Assembly (NCBI RefSeq): GCF_019469165.1
Contig: NZ_CP048263.1
Span: 1,612,001 to 1,676,000, forward strand
Length of the DNA stretch: 64,000 nt
Direction: 5' to 3'
Origin: Gilliamella sp. ESL0443
GTDB taxonomy: Bacteria; Pseudomonadota; Gammaproteobacteria; Enterobacterales; Orbaceae
Below are positions 18,808 through 27,649 of the stretch, piece by piece. Below the pieces are notes generated by a model. The model was not told where the DNA came from, ran no database searches, and saw only the letters and a list, made by a program, of their open reading frames with translations. The translations under genes were made by a program, and so were the position numbers. Position 1 is the first letter of the stretch. Each line of letters starts with the position of its first letter.

Positions 18808-19497
18808 ATGATTAAAAATAAAAATGTAAAAACTTTTAAAGATAGGCTACATTCGTCAATGCAAGGATTATCTGTTTCATCCTTTGCAAAAAAATGTGAT
18901 ATGTCAGAAACGGTAATACGAGATTATTTGTCTGGAAAAACCTACCCTTCACTAACTCGTTTAGAAGTAATTGCTGAAAAATGTAATGTTTCATTCAACT
19001 GGTTAGCTACCGGTTATAAATTGGAAGTGTTGGATCCTAAAGACGATGATAATAACGAAGTTTATAATGAAAATATCTATCGTATCCCGGTTTATAAAAA
19101 ACAATTACCAACTAAAGAAGAGGCGCAAAATCAACGTTACGTACGTGAAACGCCACCAGTAATGAATTATCCTATTGTTGAAGGTTGGGCTTCTCATCGT
19201 GGTTTAGATATCAAAAAACTTATAATCTATTGGGCGAAAGGTGATTTAATGGCACCTGAAGTCGAAAATAATAATGGATTAATTATTAATACAGAAATAA
19301 ACGAAATAATCGATGGCGCAATTTATTTAATTGAATATGAGAATTTTACTCTACTAAGAAAAATTCGCCTATCACTCGGAAATTGGATTTTGATTTGTAA
19401 TAATCATCAATACCCAACGATTGAGGTTCCTAAAGCTCATTTCGAAAAATATAATATTGTCGGGCGCGTTGTACAAATTATTAAAGATGTTTTTTAA
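18808..19497 (+). CDS. CI-like repressor with HTH and S24 (LexA-like) domain, catalytic serine missing
   Basis: The 229 residues combine an N-terminal CI-repressor-type helix-turn-helix (about 7-70, with SSFAKKCDMSETVIRDYLSG, SLTRLEVIAEKC, and FNWLATG) and a C-terminal S24/LexA-like domain (about 115-225). In active S24 proteins the motif is GDSM followed by P; here it reads KGDLMAP, so residue 147 is Leu where the nucleophilic Ser is expected. Self-cleavage in response to RecA is therefore unlikely. No prophage gene is nearby. It may be a domesticated phage repressor or a stand-alone regulator. A terminator follows. Confidence 0.85.
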   Translation: MIKNKNVKTFKDRLHSSMQGLSVSSFAKKCDMSETVIRDYLSGKTYPSLTRLEVIAEKCNVSFNWLATGYKLEVLDPKDDDNNEVYNENIYRIPVYKKQLPTKEEAQNQRYVRETPPVMNYPIVEGWASHRGLDIKKLIIYWAKGDLMAPEVENNNGLIINTEINEIIDGAIYLIEYENFTLLRKIRLSLGNWILICNNHQYPTIEVPKAHFEKYNIVGRVVQIIKDVF

Positions 19498-19541
19498 GAC
19501 AATTATTAGTAATCTAGTACTTTTCACTATATAATTTGCCA

Positions 19542-19579
19542 TGAGGAAAGCTCAAAAACCCCTTTCCTCAACTTTTTTT
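19542..19579 (+). terminator. Terminator after the repressor, containing dispersed motif copy 2
   Basis: TGAGGAAAG (19542-19550) pairs with CTTTCCTCA (19562-19570) and is followed by AC and seven T's. The loop and 3' arm (19551-19579) match the dispersed intergenic motif: CTCAAAAACCCC, TTTCCTCAAC, T-run. Here the motif forms a true terminator, unlike copies 1 and 4. Confidence 0.8.
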
Positions 19580-19742
19580 AATTTTTATTAATGTTAGTTT
19601 AATAGGTATTGGAGTGATGTCTCTTTTAATTTAAAAATATCATACTTAGCTTATAGCACTCAGCATTTGGTAATAAAACCCTCACTTTTTTAGATCATTG
19701 GTAAACCTATCAATGAATAACCTTTTAACTAATAGGTCTAAT

Positions 19743-21578
19743 ATGTATCGATTTTTTGAAAAATTGGTATCACCTTATCCACAAGATGAACCACAGCCGA
19801 TGGCTAAAAGTTTTTTTAGTTTTATTTGGCAATCGACGAAAGGCACACGTTCTTTCCTTCTATTATTAATCATACTGAGTTCATTAGCTGGCGCTTTTGA
19901 AGCCTTTTTATATGCTGCACTCGGTAAAGTTGTTGACTGGCTGGCAGCTGTTTCACCAAGTCAATTTTGGCAGCAGGAAAAATCAACCTTAATTGTATTT
20001 ACGATTATTATATTAGCTAGCACGATCATTATTGCCTTACAAACCATCATTAAACATCAATGTTTGGCGGGAAACTTTCCAATGCGACTGCGTTGGAATC
20101 TACATCGATTAGTGCTAAATCAAAGTATGCGCTTTTTCCAAGATGAATTTGCCGGCCGTATATCAGCAAAAGTGATGCAAACCGCACTTGCGGTTAGGGA
20201 TACCTGCTTTTTGGTTGCTGATATCTTTATCTATGTTTTGATTTCGTTTATTACTATGGCAACAATCATAGGTCAGTTAGATCTTTGGTTATTAGTACCG
20301 TTTATGGTTTGGTGTTTTGTTTATGGCATTGCAATGTATTACTTTATTCCACGACTAAGTAAAGTGGCAAGTATGCAAGCAGATGCACGTTCTACCATGA
20401 CAGGCCGAGTGACTGATGCTTACACGAATATTATGACAGTTAAACTGTTTTCTCATGCTGGCAATGAAGCAAAATATGCACAAGAGTCGATGGACGAATT
20501 TTTAGTTACCGTTAATAAACAAATGCGTTTAGTTAGTAGTTTTGAAATTGTTAATCATTTATTGTCTATTTTCCTCGTTCTTGGTACTACTGGCTTATCA
20601 TTATGGCTATGGACTAATGATTTAATTGGTGTTGGAGCTATCGCCACTACAACCGCTGTCGCACTTAGATTGAACGGCTTTTCACATTGGATTATGTGGG
20701 AAATGGCAGCATTATTTGAAAATATCGGCGTGGTTAAAGATGGTATGAATACGTTTTCTGTTGCTAAAACCGTTGTCGATGAACCTGATGCGCCAACTCT
20801 TAAGGTGACTGATGGTAAAATCGAATTTAAAAATATTAATTTTAGTTACGATGCAAAATTAAACAATGCCATTATCGACAACTTAAATTTAACCATTAAA
20901 CCAGGTGAAAAGATCGGTTTAGTTGGCAGATCAGGGGCGGGTAAATCCACTTTAATCAATTTATTGTTGCGATTTTATGATTTACAAAATGGTCATATTT
21001 TTATTGATAATCAAGACATCACCAAAGTCAATCAAGAAAGCTTACGCGCTCAAATTGGTATGGTTACCCAAGATACTTCACTATTACACCGCTCAGTAAG
21101 AGATAACTTATTATACGGTAATAACCATGCCACCGAACAAGAGATGATAATCGCAGCTAAAAAAGCTCATGCCGATAGTTTTATTGAAACCTTAGTAGAT
21201 GCTAATGGAAGAACTAAATATGATGCTTTTGTTGGTGAACGTGGGGTTAAATTGTCCGGAGGACAACGTCAACGTATCGCTATTGCTCGAGTTATTTTAA
21301 AAAATGCACCAATTCTATTGTTAGATGAGGCAACTAGTGCGCTTGATTCTGAAATTGAACAAGCTATTCAAGAAAGCTTATATACGTTAATGGAAGGTAA
21401 AACGGTTATTGCTATTGCCCATCGATTATCTACAATCGCGGCGATGGATCGATTAATCGTTTTAGATCAAGGAAAAATCATCGAACAAGGAACACATCAA
21501 GAGTTGCTTAGTAAAGATGGACTTTATGCTCAACTTTGGAAGCATCAAAGTGGTGGTTTTTTAGCTGAAAATTTTTAA
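19743..21578 (+). CDS. ABC exporter, fused permease and ATPase (half-transporter)
   Basis: A 611-residue half-exporter: six membrane segments in the first 320 residues, then an ATPase domain with Walker A GRSGAGKST, signature LSGGQRQR, Walker B ILLLDEATSALDSE and H-loop AHRLST. It would act as a homodimer or with a partner that is not adjacent. The type resembles MsbA/MdlB-like lipid or drug exporters; the substrate is unknown. The start MYRFFEKL at 19743 is chosen because AGG lies eight bases upstream; in-frame starts at 19698 (TTG) and 19713 (ATG) lack a good site. Monocistronic. Confidence 0.87.
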   Translation: MYRFFEKLVSPYPQDEPQPMAKSFFSFIWQSTKGTRSFLLLLIILSSLAGAFEAFLYAALGKVVDWLAAVSPSQFWQQEKSTLIVFTIIILASTIIIALQTIIKHQCLAGNFPMRLRWNLHRLVLNQSMRFFQDEFAGRISAKVMQTALAVRDTCFLVADIFIYVLISFITMATIIGQLDLWLLVPFMVWCFVYGIAMYYFIPRLSKVASMQADARSTMTGRVTDAYTNIMTVKLFSHAGNEAKYAQESMDEFLVTVNKQMRLVSSFEIVNHLLSIFLVLGTTGLSLWLWTNDLIGVGAIATTTAVALRLNGFSHWIMWEMAALFENIGVVKDGMNTFSVAKTVVDEPDAPTLKVTDGKIEFKNINFSYDAKLNNAIIDNLNLTIKPGEKIGLVGRSGAGKSTLINLLLRFYDLQNGHIFIDNQDITKVNQESLRAQIGMVTQDTSLLHRSVRDNLLYGNNHATEQEMIIAAKKAHADSFIETLVDANGRTKYDAFVGERGVKLSGGQRQRIAIARVILKNAPILLLDEATSALDSEIEQAIQESLYTLMEGKTVIAIAHRLSTIAAMDRLIVLDQGKIIEQGTHQELLSKDGLYAQLWKHQSGGFLAENF

Positions 21579-21589
21579 CTTAAAATTTA

Positions 21590-21614
21590 GGGCGATGAGT
21601 AAATAACATCGCCC
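21590..21614. terminator. Hairpin between the ABC exporter and dacB
   Basis: A perfect stem GGGCGATG / CATCGCCC with a nine-base loop lies between two convergent genes. On the minus strand it is followed by TAAATTTT. It probably serves both directions. Confidence 0.75.
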
Positions 21615-21643
21615 CAAAATCTTAATTCTCAAATTAGTCAAAT

Positions 21644-23077
21644 CTAATTAATGAAATTTTTATAAAACTCAGATTCGAACTTCATAACTGCCCCGTTTTT
21701 AGGTTCCCCTTTACTATCAGCCCGATACCCTGATAATAATTGAACAAAAGCGACATAACGTCCGTCTGATTTTTGAATAAATCCGGCTAAATTATAACTA
21801 CCTTGAATATAGCCTGTTTTAGCCATAACTACATCTTTAAATGGTGCTTGACTGAAGCTTTTACGGTTTTGCAACGTTCCATCAACACCCGCAATTGGTA
21901 ATTTTTCAATAAAAGCGAGTTGATTGTTATGTGCTGAAATATACTGCAACACTTCCATTAGTTTGTTGGCGCTAACTAGATTAAGACGAGATAAACCCGA
22001 ACCATCGGCAATCACTAAGTTTTCTAAGTCAATACCCGCTTTTTTGCGAAGGATTTGTTTAACCGCATCACCACCATTACGCCATGTTCCTGCAGTATTA
22101 TAATAGCGTGCGCCAAGTGTTCTAAAAATGGTGTCAGCATACAAATTATTTGATTTTTTGAGCATAACCGTTATTAACTCAGAAAGCGGTGCTGATTGAC
22201 TTGATGTTAATAACGTTAAGGAACCAGTGGATTTTTGTTTTCTTTCAAAAACACGTCCACCATAAGTTATTTTTTGTTGTTTTAATTCATTTTTTAAAAC
22301 AGTCGAAAAATATTCGGTTGGATCCATTACTGCAAATTTTAATGGTGTTTTATCCGCATTAGAAGCGATGCATCCAGATAAATAGTAGCGATTTTTATCC
22401 GCAGTAACATCAAGCTCACAATATTTATCATGTGCGTCTTTACTACTAGCGGAAATCGTTCTTACATCACCTGAAACCATAACTGGAATATTAGATGAAA
22501 CAGAAACTGATGCTTTACCACCTACTTTACCCGGGGTTATTGTTGCATAAAAGCAGTTATCATCAATTGTTGCAGCTGATGCAGGGGCATTGTAACAAGC
22601 AGTTAAATTATTCCATGACCACCCTTCTGCTTTATCATGACTAGCAAAAATTGAAGTGTCTAAAATAACATTACCTGAAATTTTTTCTACACCCTTTTGA
22701 CGAAGGGCGCTAATCATATTTTTTAATCTTTCTCGACTAAAAGTGGGATCACCACTCAATTTGATAATCAGATCACCATTGAGTTGTTTATTACTAACTG
22801 AACCATTCGCGTACATTCCAGTAACAAACCGAAAGTCACTACCTAGTTCAAGCTGTGCAGCTAGTGCAGTTATTACTTTTTGTGTACTAGCTGGCTGTTT
22901 AAATTGATCACTTTTGTATTTGGCTAATGTTTTAGGATTGCCATCAACAGTTTGCACTAAAATTGATAAATCACTCCCTTTGGGTAATGATGATATATAT
23001 GGTTCAACCGATTGTGCTTGCAATAAGCTTGAATAAAAAGCAACGATAAATAGAAAAGATACCCTTATATTTGTCAT
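21644..23077 (-). CDS. dacB: D-alanyl-D-alanine carboxypeptidase/endopeptidase (PBP4)
   Basis: DacB trims and cleaves peptidoglycan cross-links in the periplasm. The 477 residues start with a signal peptide (cleavage near LLQAQS, about residue 20-22) and have the penicillin-binding motifs of class C: S64-T-Q-K67 (SXXK, nucleophile Ser64), SNN in KKSNNLYAD, and KTG in AKTGYIQGS. The long insertion between the first two motifs is typical of PBP4. It is divergent from the TerC gene. Not essential in E. coli; involved in cell shape and in sensing of beta-lactams in some species. Confidence 0.95.
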   Translation of the reverse strand: MTNIRVSFLFIVAFYSSLLQAQSVEPYISSLPKGSDLSILVQTVDGNPKTLAKYKSDQFKQPASTQKVITALAAQLELGSDFRFVTGMYANGSVSNKQLNGDLIIKLSGDPTFSRERLKNMISALRQKGVEKISGNVILDTSIFASHDKAEGWSWNNLTACYNAPASAATIDDNCFYATITPGKVGGKASVSVSSNIPVMVSGDVRTISASSKDAHDKYCELDVTADKNRYYLSGCIASNADKTPLKFAVMDPTEYFSTVLKNELKQQKITYGGRVFERKQKSTGSLTLLTSSQSAPLSELITVMLKKSNNLYADTIFRTLGARYYNTAGTWRNGGDAVKQILRKKAGIDLENLVIADGSGLSRLNLVSANKLMEVLQYISAHNNQLAFIEKLPIAGVDGTLQNRKSFSQAPFKDVVMAKTGYIQGSYNLAGFIQKSDGRYVAFVQLLSGYRADSKGEPKNGAVMKFESEFYKNFIN

Positions 23078-23135
23078 GAATGTATGCTCAAAAAATTTTT
23101 TAAATATATTAGTGTGGAAACAAATATATCTTTTT

Positions 23136-23151
23136 TTGATAAGCCTATCAA
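23136..23151. promoter_or_regulatory. Palindrome in the dacB/terC divergent region
   Basis: TTGATA-AGCC-TATCAA is a perfect six-base inverted repeat placed between two divergent genes, where an operator could act on both. It resembles an FNR box (TTGAT-N4-ATCAA) but the centre and outer bases are shifted. No regulator can be named. Confidence 0.3.
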
Positions 23152-23249
23152 TATATACTCAGTCTCTTTAAAAATAATGTTCTAAATACCATTATATTTT
23201 ACATTTTTGAATTTAATCCAAGAGATAATTTAATATAGGTAACAAGGCT

Positions 23250-24266
23250 ATGATTCATCATTCATTAGGTTTTCCAATCGAAACTGTACTGATGTTCGTC
23301 ATTTTGGCTTTAACTGCGATTATAATTGATTTATATGCTCACCATAACGATAAACCCATTAGCCTAACCAGCGCAATATTATGGTCTTTATTCTGGGTTG
23401 CTGTTGCATTAGGTTTTGCACTTTATCTTTATCTTCACCATGGAAGTGAGATAGCAAGTTTATTTATCACAGGTTATGTGCTTGAAAAAGCGCTTTCGGT
23501 AGATAACTTATTCGTTATTATGGCGCTGTTTTCATGGTTTGCTATCCCTAACAATTATCGACATCGATTACTTTATTGGGGCGTAATTGGTGCGATTATT
23601 TTCCGAGCTATTTTTGTTGTAATAGGTACGGGTTTATTATCGTTAGGTCCTTGGATGGAATTGTTCTTTTCAGTAGTGGTTGCATTAACTGGATTTATGA
23701 TGCTGAAAAACCAAGGTCAAGATGAAAAAATTAAAGATTATTCAGAACATTTTGCTTATCGTATTGCTAAACGTATTTTCCCCTCTTACCCTAAGATAGT
23801 TGGTCATCACTTTTTATTAACCCGAAAACAACTAAACGCGGAGTTAACGAAGCCAGAAAATAGCGACCTGATTCATAAAATGCCAAAAAGTGCCTTATAT
23901 GCAACACCACTATTTTTATGTGTTGTGGTGATTGAGTTGAGTGATGTTATGTTTGCATTTGATTCTGTTCCCGCAGTAATCGCGGTCAGCCAAGAACCTC
24001 TCGTTGTTTATAGTGCAATGATTTTCGCTATTTTAGGGTTACGGACTATGTATTTTGTTTTAGAAGCAATGCAACAATATCTTGTTCATTTAGGCAAAGC
24101 TGTAGTCTGCCTACTATTTTTTATCGCAGCAAAACTGGCTTTAAATGCTAGCGACCATCTATTTAATTATGGTATTAACATAAGCCCTACTCTCAGCCTT
24201 TATATAGTATTAGGCATTTTATCTTTAGGTATTGTTGCAAGTTTTATTTGGCCAAATAAATCATAA
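23250..24266 (+). CDS. TerC/Alx-family integral membrane protein
   Basis: The 338 residues carry about nine membrane segments and the TerC family core: EKALSVDNLFVIMALFSWF (first half) and VELSDVMFAFDSVPAVIAVS (second half), with conserved aspartates in the membrane. Alx, the E. coli relative, exports manganese and is controlled by a manganese/pH-sensing riboswitch; TerC itself belongs to tellurite resistance. No yybP-ykoY riboswitch is evident upstream, so regulation may differ. The closest assignment is Alx-like. A terminator follows, shared with the convergent cycA. Confidence 0.88.
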   Translation: MIHHSLGFPIETVLMFVILALTAIIIDLYAHHNDKPISLTSAILWSLFWVAVALGFALYLYLHHGSEIASLFITGYVLEKALSVDNLFVIMALFSWFAIPNNYRHRLLYWGVIGAIIFRAIFVVIGTGLLSLGPWMELFFSVVVALTGFMMLKNQGQDEKIKDYSEHFAYRIAKRIFPSYPKIVGHHFLLTRKQLNAELTKPENSDLIHKMPKSALYATPLFLCVVVIELSDVMFAFDSVPAVIAVSQEPLVVYSAMIFAILGLRTMYFVLEAMQQYLVHLGKAVVCLLFFIAAKLALNASDHLFNYGINISPTLSLYIVLGILSLGIVASFIWPNKS

Positions 24267-24286
24267 AAAATAATAAGGGAATTGAT

Positions 24287-24309
24287 AATCGGCAGTAAAC
24301 CTGCCGATT
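24287..24309. terminator. Terminator between the TerC gene and cycA
   Basis: AATCGGCAG / CTGCCGATT with loop TAAAC, a perfect nine-pair stem between convergent genes. Confidence 0.8.
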
Positions 24310-24320
24310 AAAGATGAGAG

Positions 24321-25694
24321 CTATTGGCGTGTTGATGAACGAATAAAGTAACTCACACCTAAAATAATAAACCATAGTGGGGTCGCGATCAGCGCTTGGC
24401 GAGTATCAGCTTCAAATGTCAATAACACAATCACAAAAGCAAAAAACGCTAAACAAACATAACACATAAAAATTCCACCAGGCATTTTAAATTGTGATTC
24501 ATGATGCAAATTAGCTTTTTTACGGCGATAAGCAATATAGGAAATCAATATCAACGACCAAATAAACATAAATAAAATGGCAGAAATAGTCGTTACAATA
24601 GTGAATGCTTCCATCACATTTGGTACTAAATAAATCAGTACTACCCCACCGAACAAGCAGGTACATGAAAATAACAAACCATTAGCGGGGACTGAACGTC
24701 TTGATAATTTACCAAATGGTTCTGGTGCATCTTGTTTTTTAGCAAGACCAAACAACATTCGACTGGTTGAGTAAATACCACTATTTGCTGAAGAAGCCGC
24801 CGAAGTTAATACCACAAAATTGATAATACTTGCCGCAGCAGGTAAGCCAATCAAGGTAAATAGTTCAACAAATGGGCTTTTATTGGGTGAAATAAACTGC
24901 CAAGGTGTTACACTCATGATAATAATCAAGGCAAAAACATAGAAAAAGATAATTCGTGCTGGCACTGAATTAATTGCCCGTGGTAAATTTTTATTTGGAT
25001 CTAGTGTTTCAGCCGCTGTAGTTCCAACAAGCTCAATACCAACAAAAGCAAAAATTGCAATTTGGAAACCAGCAAAAAATCCCATCGTACCATGGGGAAA
25101 GAAACCACCATACTCCCAAAGATTAGAAAACGCAGCCGTAGTATTGGTTTGTTCTGAATGATAAGCCGTGAAGACTAAAACAAGTCCAATAGCTATCAAG
25201 GCTAAAATGGCCACTATTTTGATCATAGAAAACCAAAACTCAGTTTCACCAAACATCCTAACAGTTAACAAATTCAAAGTTAAAAGCACAATAACTGTAA
25301 GTAGCATTGGGATCCATGCTTGTAGTTCTGGAAACCAGTGTTGAGCGTATCCTGCGATAGCAACAACATCTGCAATTCCGGTAATTACCCAACAAAACCA
25401 ATAAGTCCAACCAGTAAAAAAACCAGCCCAAGGACCCAATAAATCGTTAGCAAAATCACTGAATGATTTATAATTTAGGTTGGATAATAAAATTTCTCCC
25501 ATTGCCCGCATAACAAAAAATAAAACAAACCCAATAATCATGTACACAAAAACAATAGATGGTCCGGCAAGGCTGATTGTCTTCCCAGAACCCATAAATA
25601 ATCCCGTACCAATTGCACCACTTATTGCTATTAGTTGAATATGTCTACTGGAGAGATTTCGTTTAAGATCATTATTTGAAGACGTACTGTTCAT
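24321..25694 (-). CDS. cycA: D-serine/D-alanine/glycine:proton symporter
   Basis: A 457-residue amino acid permease (APC superfamily) with twelve membrane segments, closely matching E. coli CycA: NLSSRHIQLIAISGAIGTGL near the start (shown in part), FMGSGKTISLAGPS, YWFCWVITG, GIELVGTTAAET, and TSRMLFGLA. It would import glycine, D-alanine and D-serine, which fits the presence of dacB and other murein enzymes that release D-alanine, though no operon link exists. In E. coli cycA is a GcvB small-RNA target; not tested here. It is divergent from mltA. Confidence 0.93.
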   Translation of the reverse strand: MNSTSSNNDLKRNLSSRHIQLIAISGAIGTGLFMGSGKTISLAGPSIVFVYMIIGFVLFFVMRAMGEILLSNLNYKSFSDFANDLLGPWAGFFTGWTYWFCWVITGIADVVAIAGYAQHWFPELQAWIPMLLTVIVLLTLNLLTVRMFGETEFWFSMIKIVAILALIAIGLVLVFTAYHSEQTNTTAAFSNLWEYGGFFPHGTMGFFAGFQIAIFAFVGIELVGTTAAETLDPNKNLPRAINSVPARIIFFYVFALIIIMSVTPWQFISPNKSPFVELFTLIGLPAAASIINFVVLTSAASSANSGIYSTSRMLFGLAKKQDAPEPFGKLSRRSVPANGLLFSCTCLFGGVVLIYLVPNVMEAFTIVTTISAILFMFIWSLILISYIAYRRKKANLHHESQFKMPGGIFMCYVCLAFFAFVIVLLTFEADTRQALIATPLWFIILGVSYFIRSSTRQ

Positions 25695-25892
25695 CGTATC
25701 GATTACCTGTCGTTTTTACAATTTTCGTTTTTTTATAAGAAGTAAAGGACTATAAAGTCTACAGCGCTAAATCGCAAGCTCAATCACATGAAAAATTTTT
25801 ATAGCAATATCATAATTATTGGTAGTTTCTTATAATAGAATTGTGTAGCATAACCAACCATATCATTTAACTTATTACAATAAATTATCAAG

Positions 25893-26966
25893 ATGAAAGA
25901 AAACAAATTTCACATTTATCTATTATGTTTAGCATTTATCATGTCACTACTTGCTGGCTGCCAGAGTGATCCTAATTCATCAAGTAAACAATTTAAAGAC
26001 GGTAAACTACCACATGATTTAAATGCCAGTCGTCCGCATTTAGCTGTGCCTGTAAATATTTCTGACTATACGATTCAAATTGAAAAAATAAAAACAACAT
26101 CGCCTTCTTTGTATCGTAAAAATGAACATATTTATAAAGCCGTTGATGCTTGGATTAATCGCTCATTGGGCTCAGCAGAATTCCATAAAGTGGGTCTAAA
26201 AAGTTATGAAATGGCTGGTAAAGATGGATATGGTAATGTACATCTAACCGGTTATTACACTCCGGTTATTAAGGCTAGATACCAACCAACTGGTGAATTT
26301 AAATATCCAATTTATAGAATGCCAACCCAATCTAAAGGGCAGTTACCAAGTCGAGAACAGATCTACAATGGCGCATTAGCTGGAAAAGGACTGGAGATCG
26401 CTTATAGTAATTCATTAATGGACAATTTCATAATGGAAGTCCAAGGAAGTGCCTATATCGATTTTGAAGATGGTAATCCGCTTGTTTTCTTCTGTTATGG
26501 TGGAAAAAATGGCCATGGCTATTCAAGTATAGGACGCTTATTGGTTGAATCAGGAGAGATCGCTAAAGAAGATATGTCTATTCAATCCATAAGAGATTGG
26601 GCAAAAAGTAAGAGTGAAAAGAAAGTCAAAGAGCTATTAATCCAAAACCGATCATTTGTGTTTTTTAAACCGCAATATAACGCCGAAGTAAAAGGTGCAG
26701 CAGCAGTACCTTTAGTTGCCAATGCAGCAGTGGCATCAGATAAAACATTAGTCCCAACCGGTTCAGTTGTATTAGTTGATGTACCACTGCTTGATAATGA
26801 TGGTCAATATCGTGGAAGGCGGGAAGTTCGTTTAATGGTTGCGCTTGATGTTGGCGGGGCAATTAAAGGCCATCACTTTGATCTTTATCTAGGTATTGGA
26901 AACAAAGCAGGTAAACAAGCAGGTTATTACAATCATTTTGGTCGAGCTTGGGTGATACAACCTTAA
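25893..26966 (+). CDS. mltA: Membrane-bound lytic murein transglycosylase A (lipoprotein)
   Basis: MltA cleaves the glycan strand of peptidoglycan to form 1,6-anhydromuramic acid products. The 357 residues begin with a lipoprotein signal: hydrophobic stretch and lipobox LLAGC with Cys23, so the protein is anchored in the outer membrane. Characteristic MltA sequences follow: LTGYYTP, VQGSAYIDFEDG, IGRLLVESG and the 3D domain with ALDVGGAIKGHHFDLYLG, which includes the catalytic aspartate. Length is near E. coli MltA (365). It precedes dcd by about 70 bases; cotranscription is possible. Confidence 0.94.
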   Translation: MKENKFHIYLLCLAFIMSLLAGCQSDPNSSSKQFKDGKLPHDLNASRPHLAVPVNISDYTIQIEKIKTTSPSLYRKNEHIYKAVDAWINRSLGSAEFHKVGLKSYEMAGKDGYGNVHLTGYYTPVIKARYQPTGEFKYPIYRMPTQSKGQLPSREQIYNGALAGKGLEIAYSNSLMDNFIMEVQGSAYIDFEDGNPLVFFCYGGKNGHGYSSIGRLLVESGEIAKEDMSIQSIRDWAKSKSEKKVKELLIQNRSFVFFKPQYNAEVKGAAAVPLVANAAVASDKTLVPTGSVVLVDVPLLDNDGQYRGRREVRLMVALDVGGAIKGHHFDLYLGIGNKAGKQAGYYNHFGRAWVIQP

Positions 26967-27035
26967 CCAACCAACATCGACGCCATCAAAAGAACCTGCT
27001 AGAATAAGATAAAAAGCAGACTTTAAGGATAACTT

Positions 27036-27617
27036 ATGAGATTATGTGACCGTGATATTGAAGCATATTTAGATAGTGGTAAATTAAAAATCACGCCACA
27101 ACCTGCATCAAGTTGTATTAATGGAGCAACAGTAGATGTTCGATTAGGTAATCAATTTCGTACTTTCAGAGAGCATACAACACCTTATATTGATTTAAGT
27201 GGACCTAAAGAAGAAGTTGCAGCCGTTCTAGATCGCGTTATGAGCGAAGAGATGATATTAGCTGAAGGTGAAGCATTTTATTTACATCCTGGCGAACTTG
27301 CTTTAGCAGTGACACTCGAATCAGTTACTATTCCTGATGATTTGGTTGGCTGGTTAGATGGCCGTTCATCATTAGCTCGCTTAGGACTTATGGTACATGT
27401 TACTGCTCATCGTATCGATCCAGGCTGGCATGGACAAATTGTTTTAGAGTTTTACAACTCAGGAAAGATACCAGTAGCACTTAGACCTGGTATGACTATT
27501 GGTGCATTAAGTTTTGAAACACTTAGTGGACCAGCTTCTAGACCATATAATCGCAGACAAGATGCAAAGTATAAAGACCAACATGGCGCTGTCGCCAGTC
27601 GTATTGATAAAGACTAA
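27036..27617 (+). CDS. dcd: dCTP deaminase
   Basis: Dcd deaminates dCTP to dUTP, the main route to dTTP in enterobacteria. The 193 residues show the family motifs GATVDVRLG, the active-site [12 protein letters not shown] and the glutamate-bearing [13 protein letters not shown], and the C-terminal [13 protein letters not shown]. Length equals E. coli Dcd. AAGGAT precedes the ATG. It lies 32 bases before asmA, the same order as in E. coli (dcd-asmA). Confidence 0.96.
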   Translation: MRLCDRDIEAYLDSGKLKITPQPASSCINGATVDVRLGNQFRTFREHTTPYIDLSGPKEEVAAVLDRVMSEEMILAEGEAFYLHPGELALAVTLESVTIPDDLVGWLDGRSSLARLGLMVHVTAHRIDPGWHGQIVLEFYNSGKIPVALRPGMTIGALSFETLSGPASRPYNRRQDAKYKDQHGAVASRIDKD

Positions 27618-27649
27618 TACAGTTCATAACCTTAATAAAGGACATTAAT

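Noticed and set aside
18808-19497. Prophage remnant around the CI-like repressor
   Set aside because: No integrase, cro, replication or structural gene, and no att-like direct repeats flank it.
23078-23249. yybP-ykoY manganese riboswitch before the TerC/Alx-like gene
   Set aside because: The conserved blocks of that riboswitch are not present; the region is AT-rich with one short palindrome.
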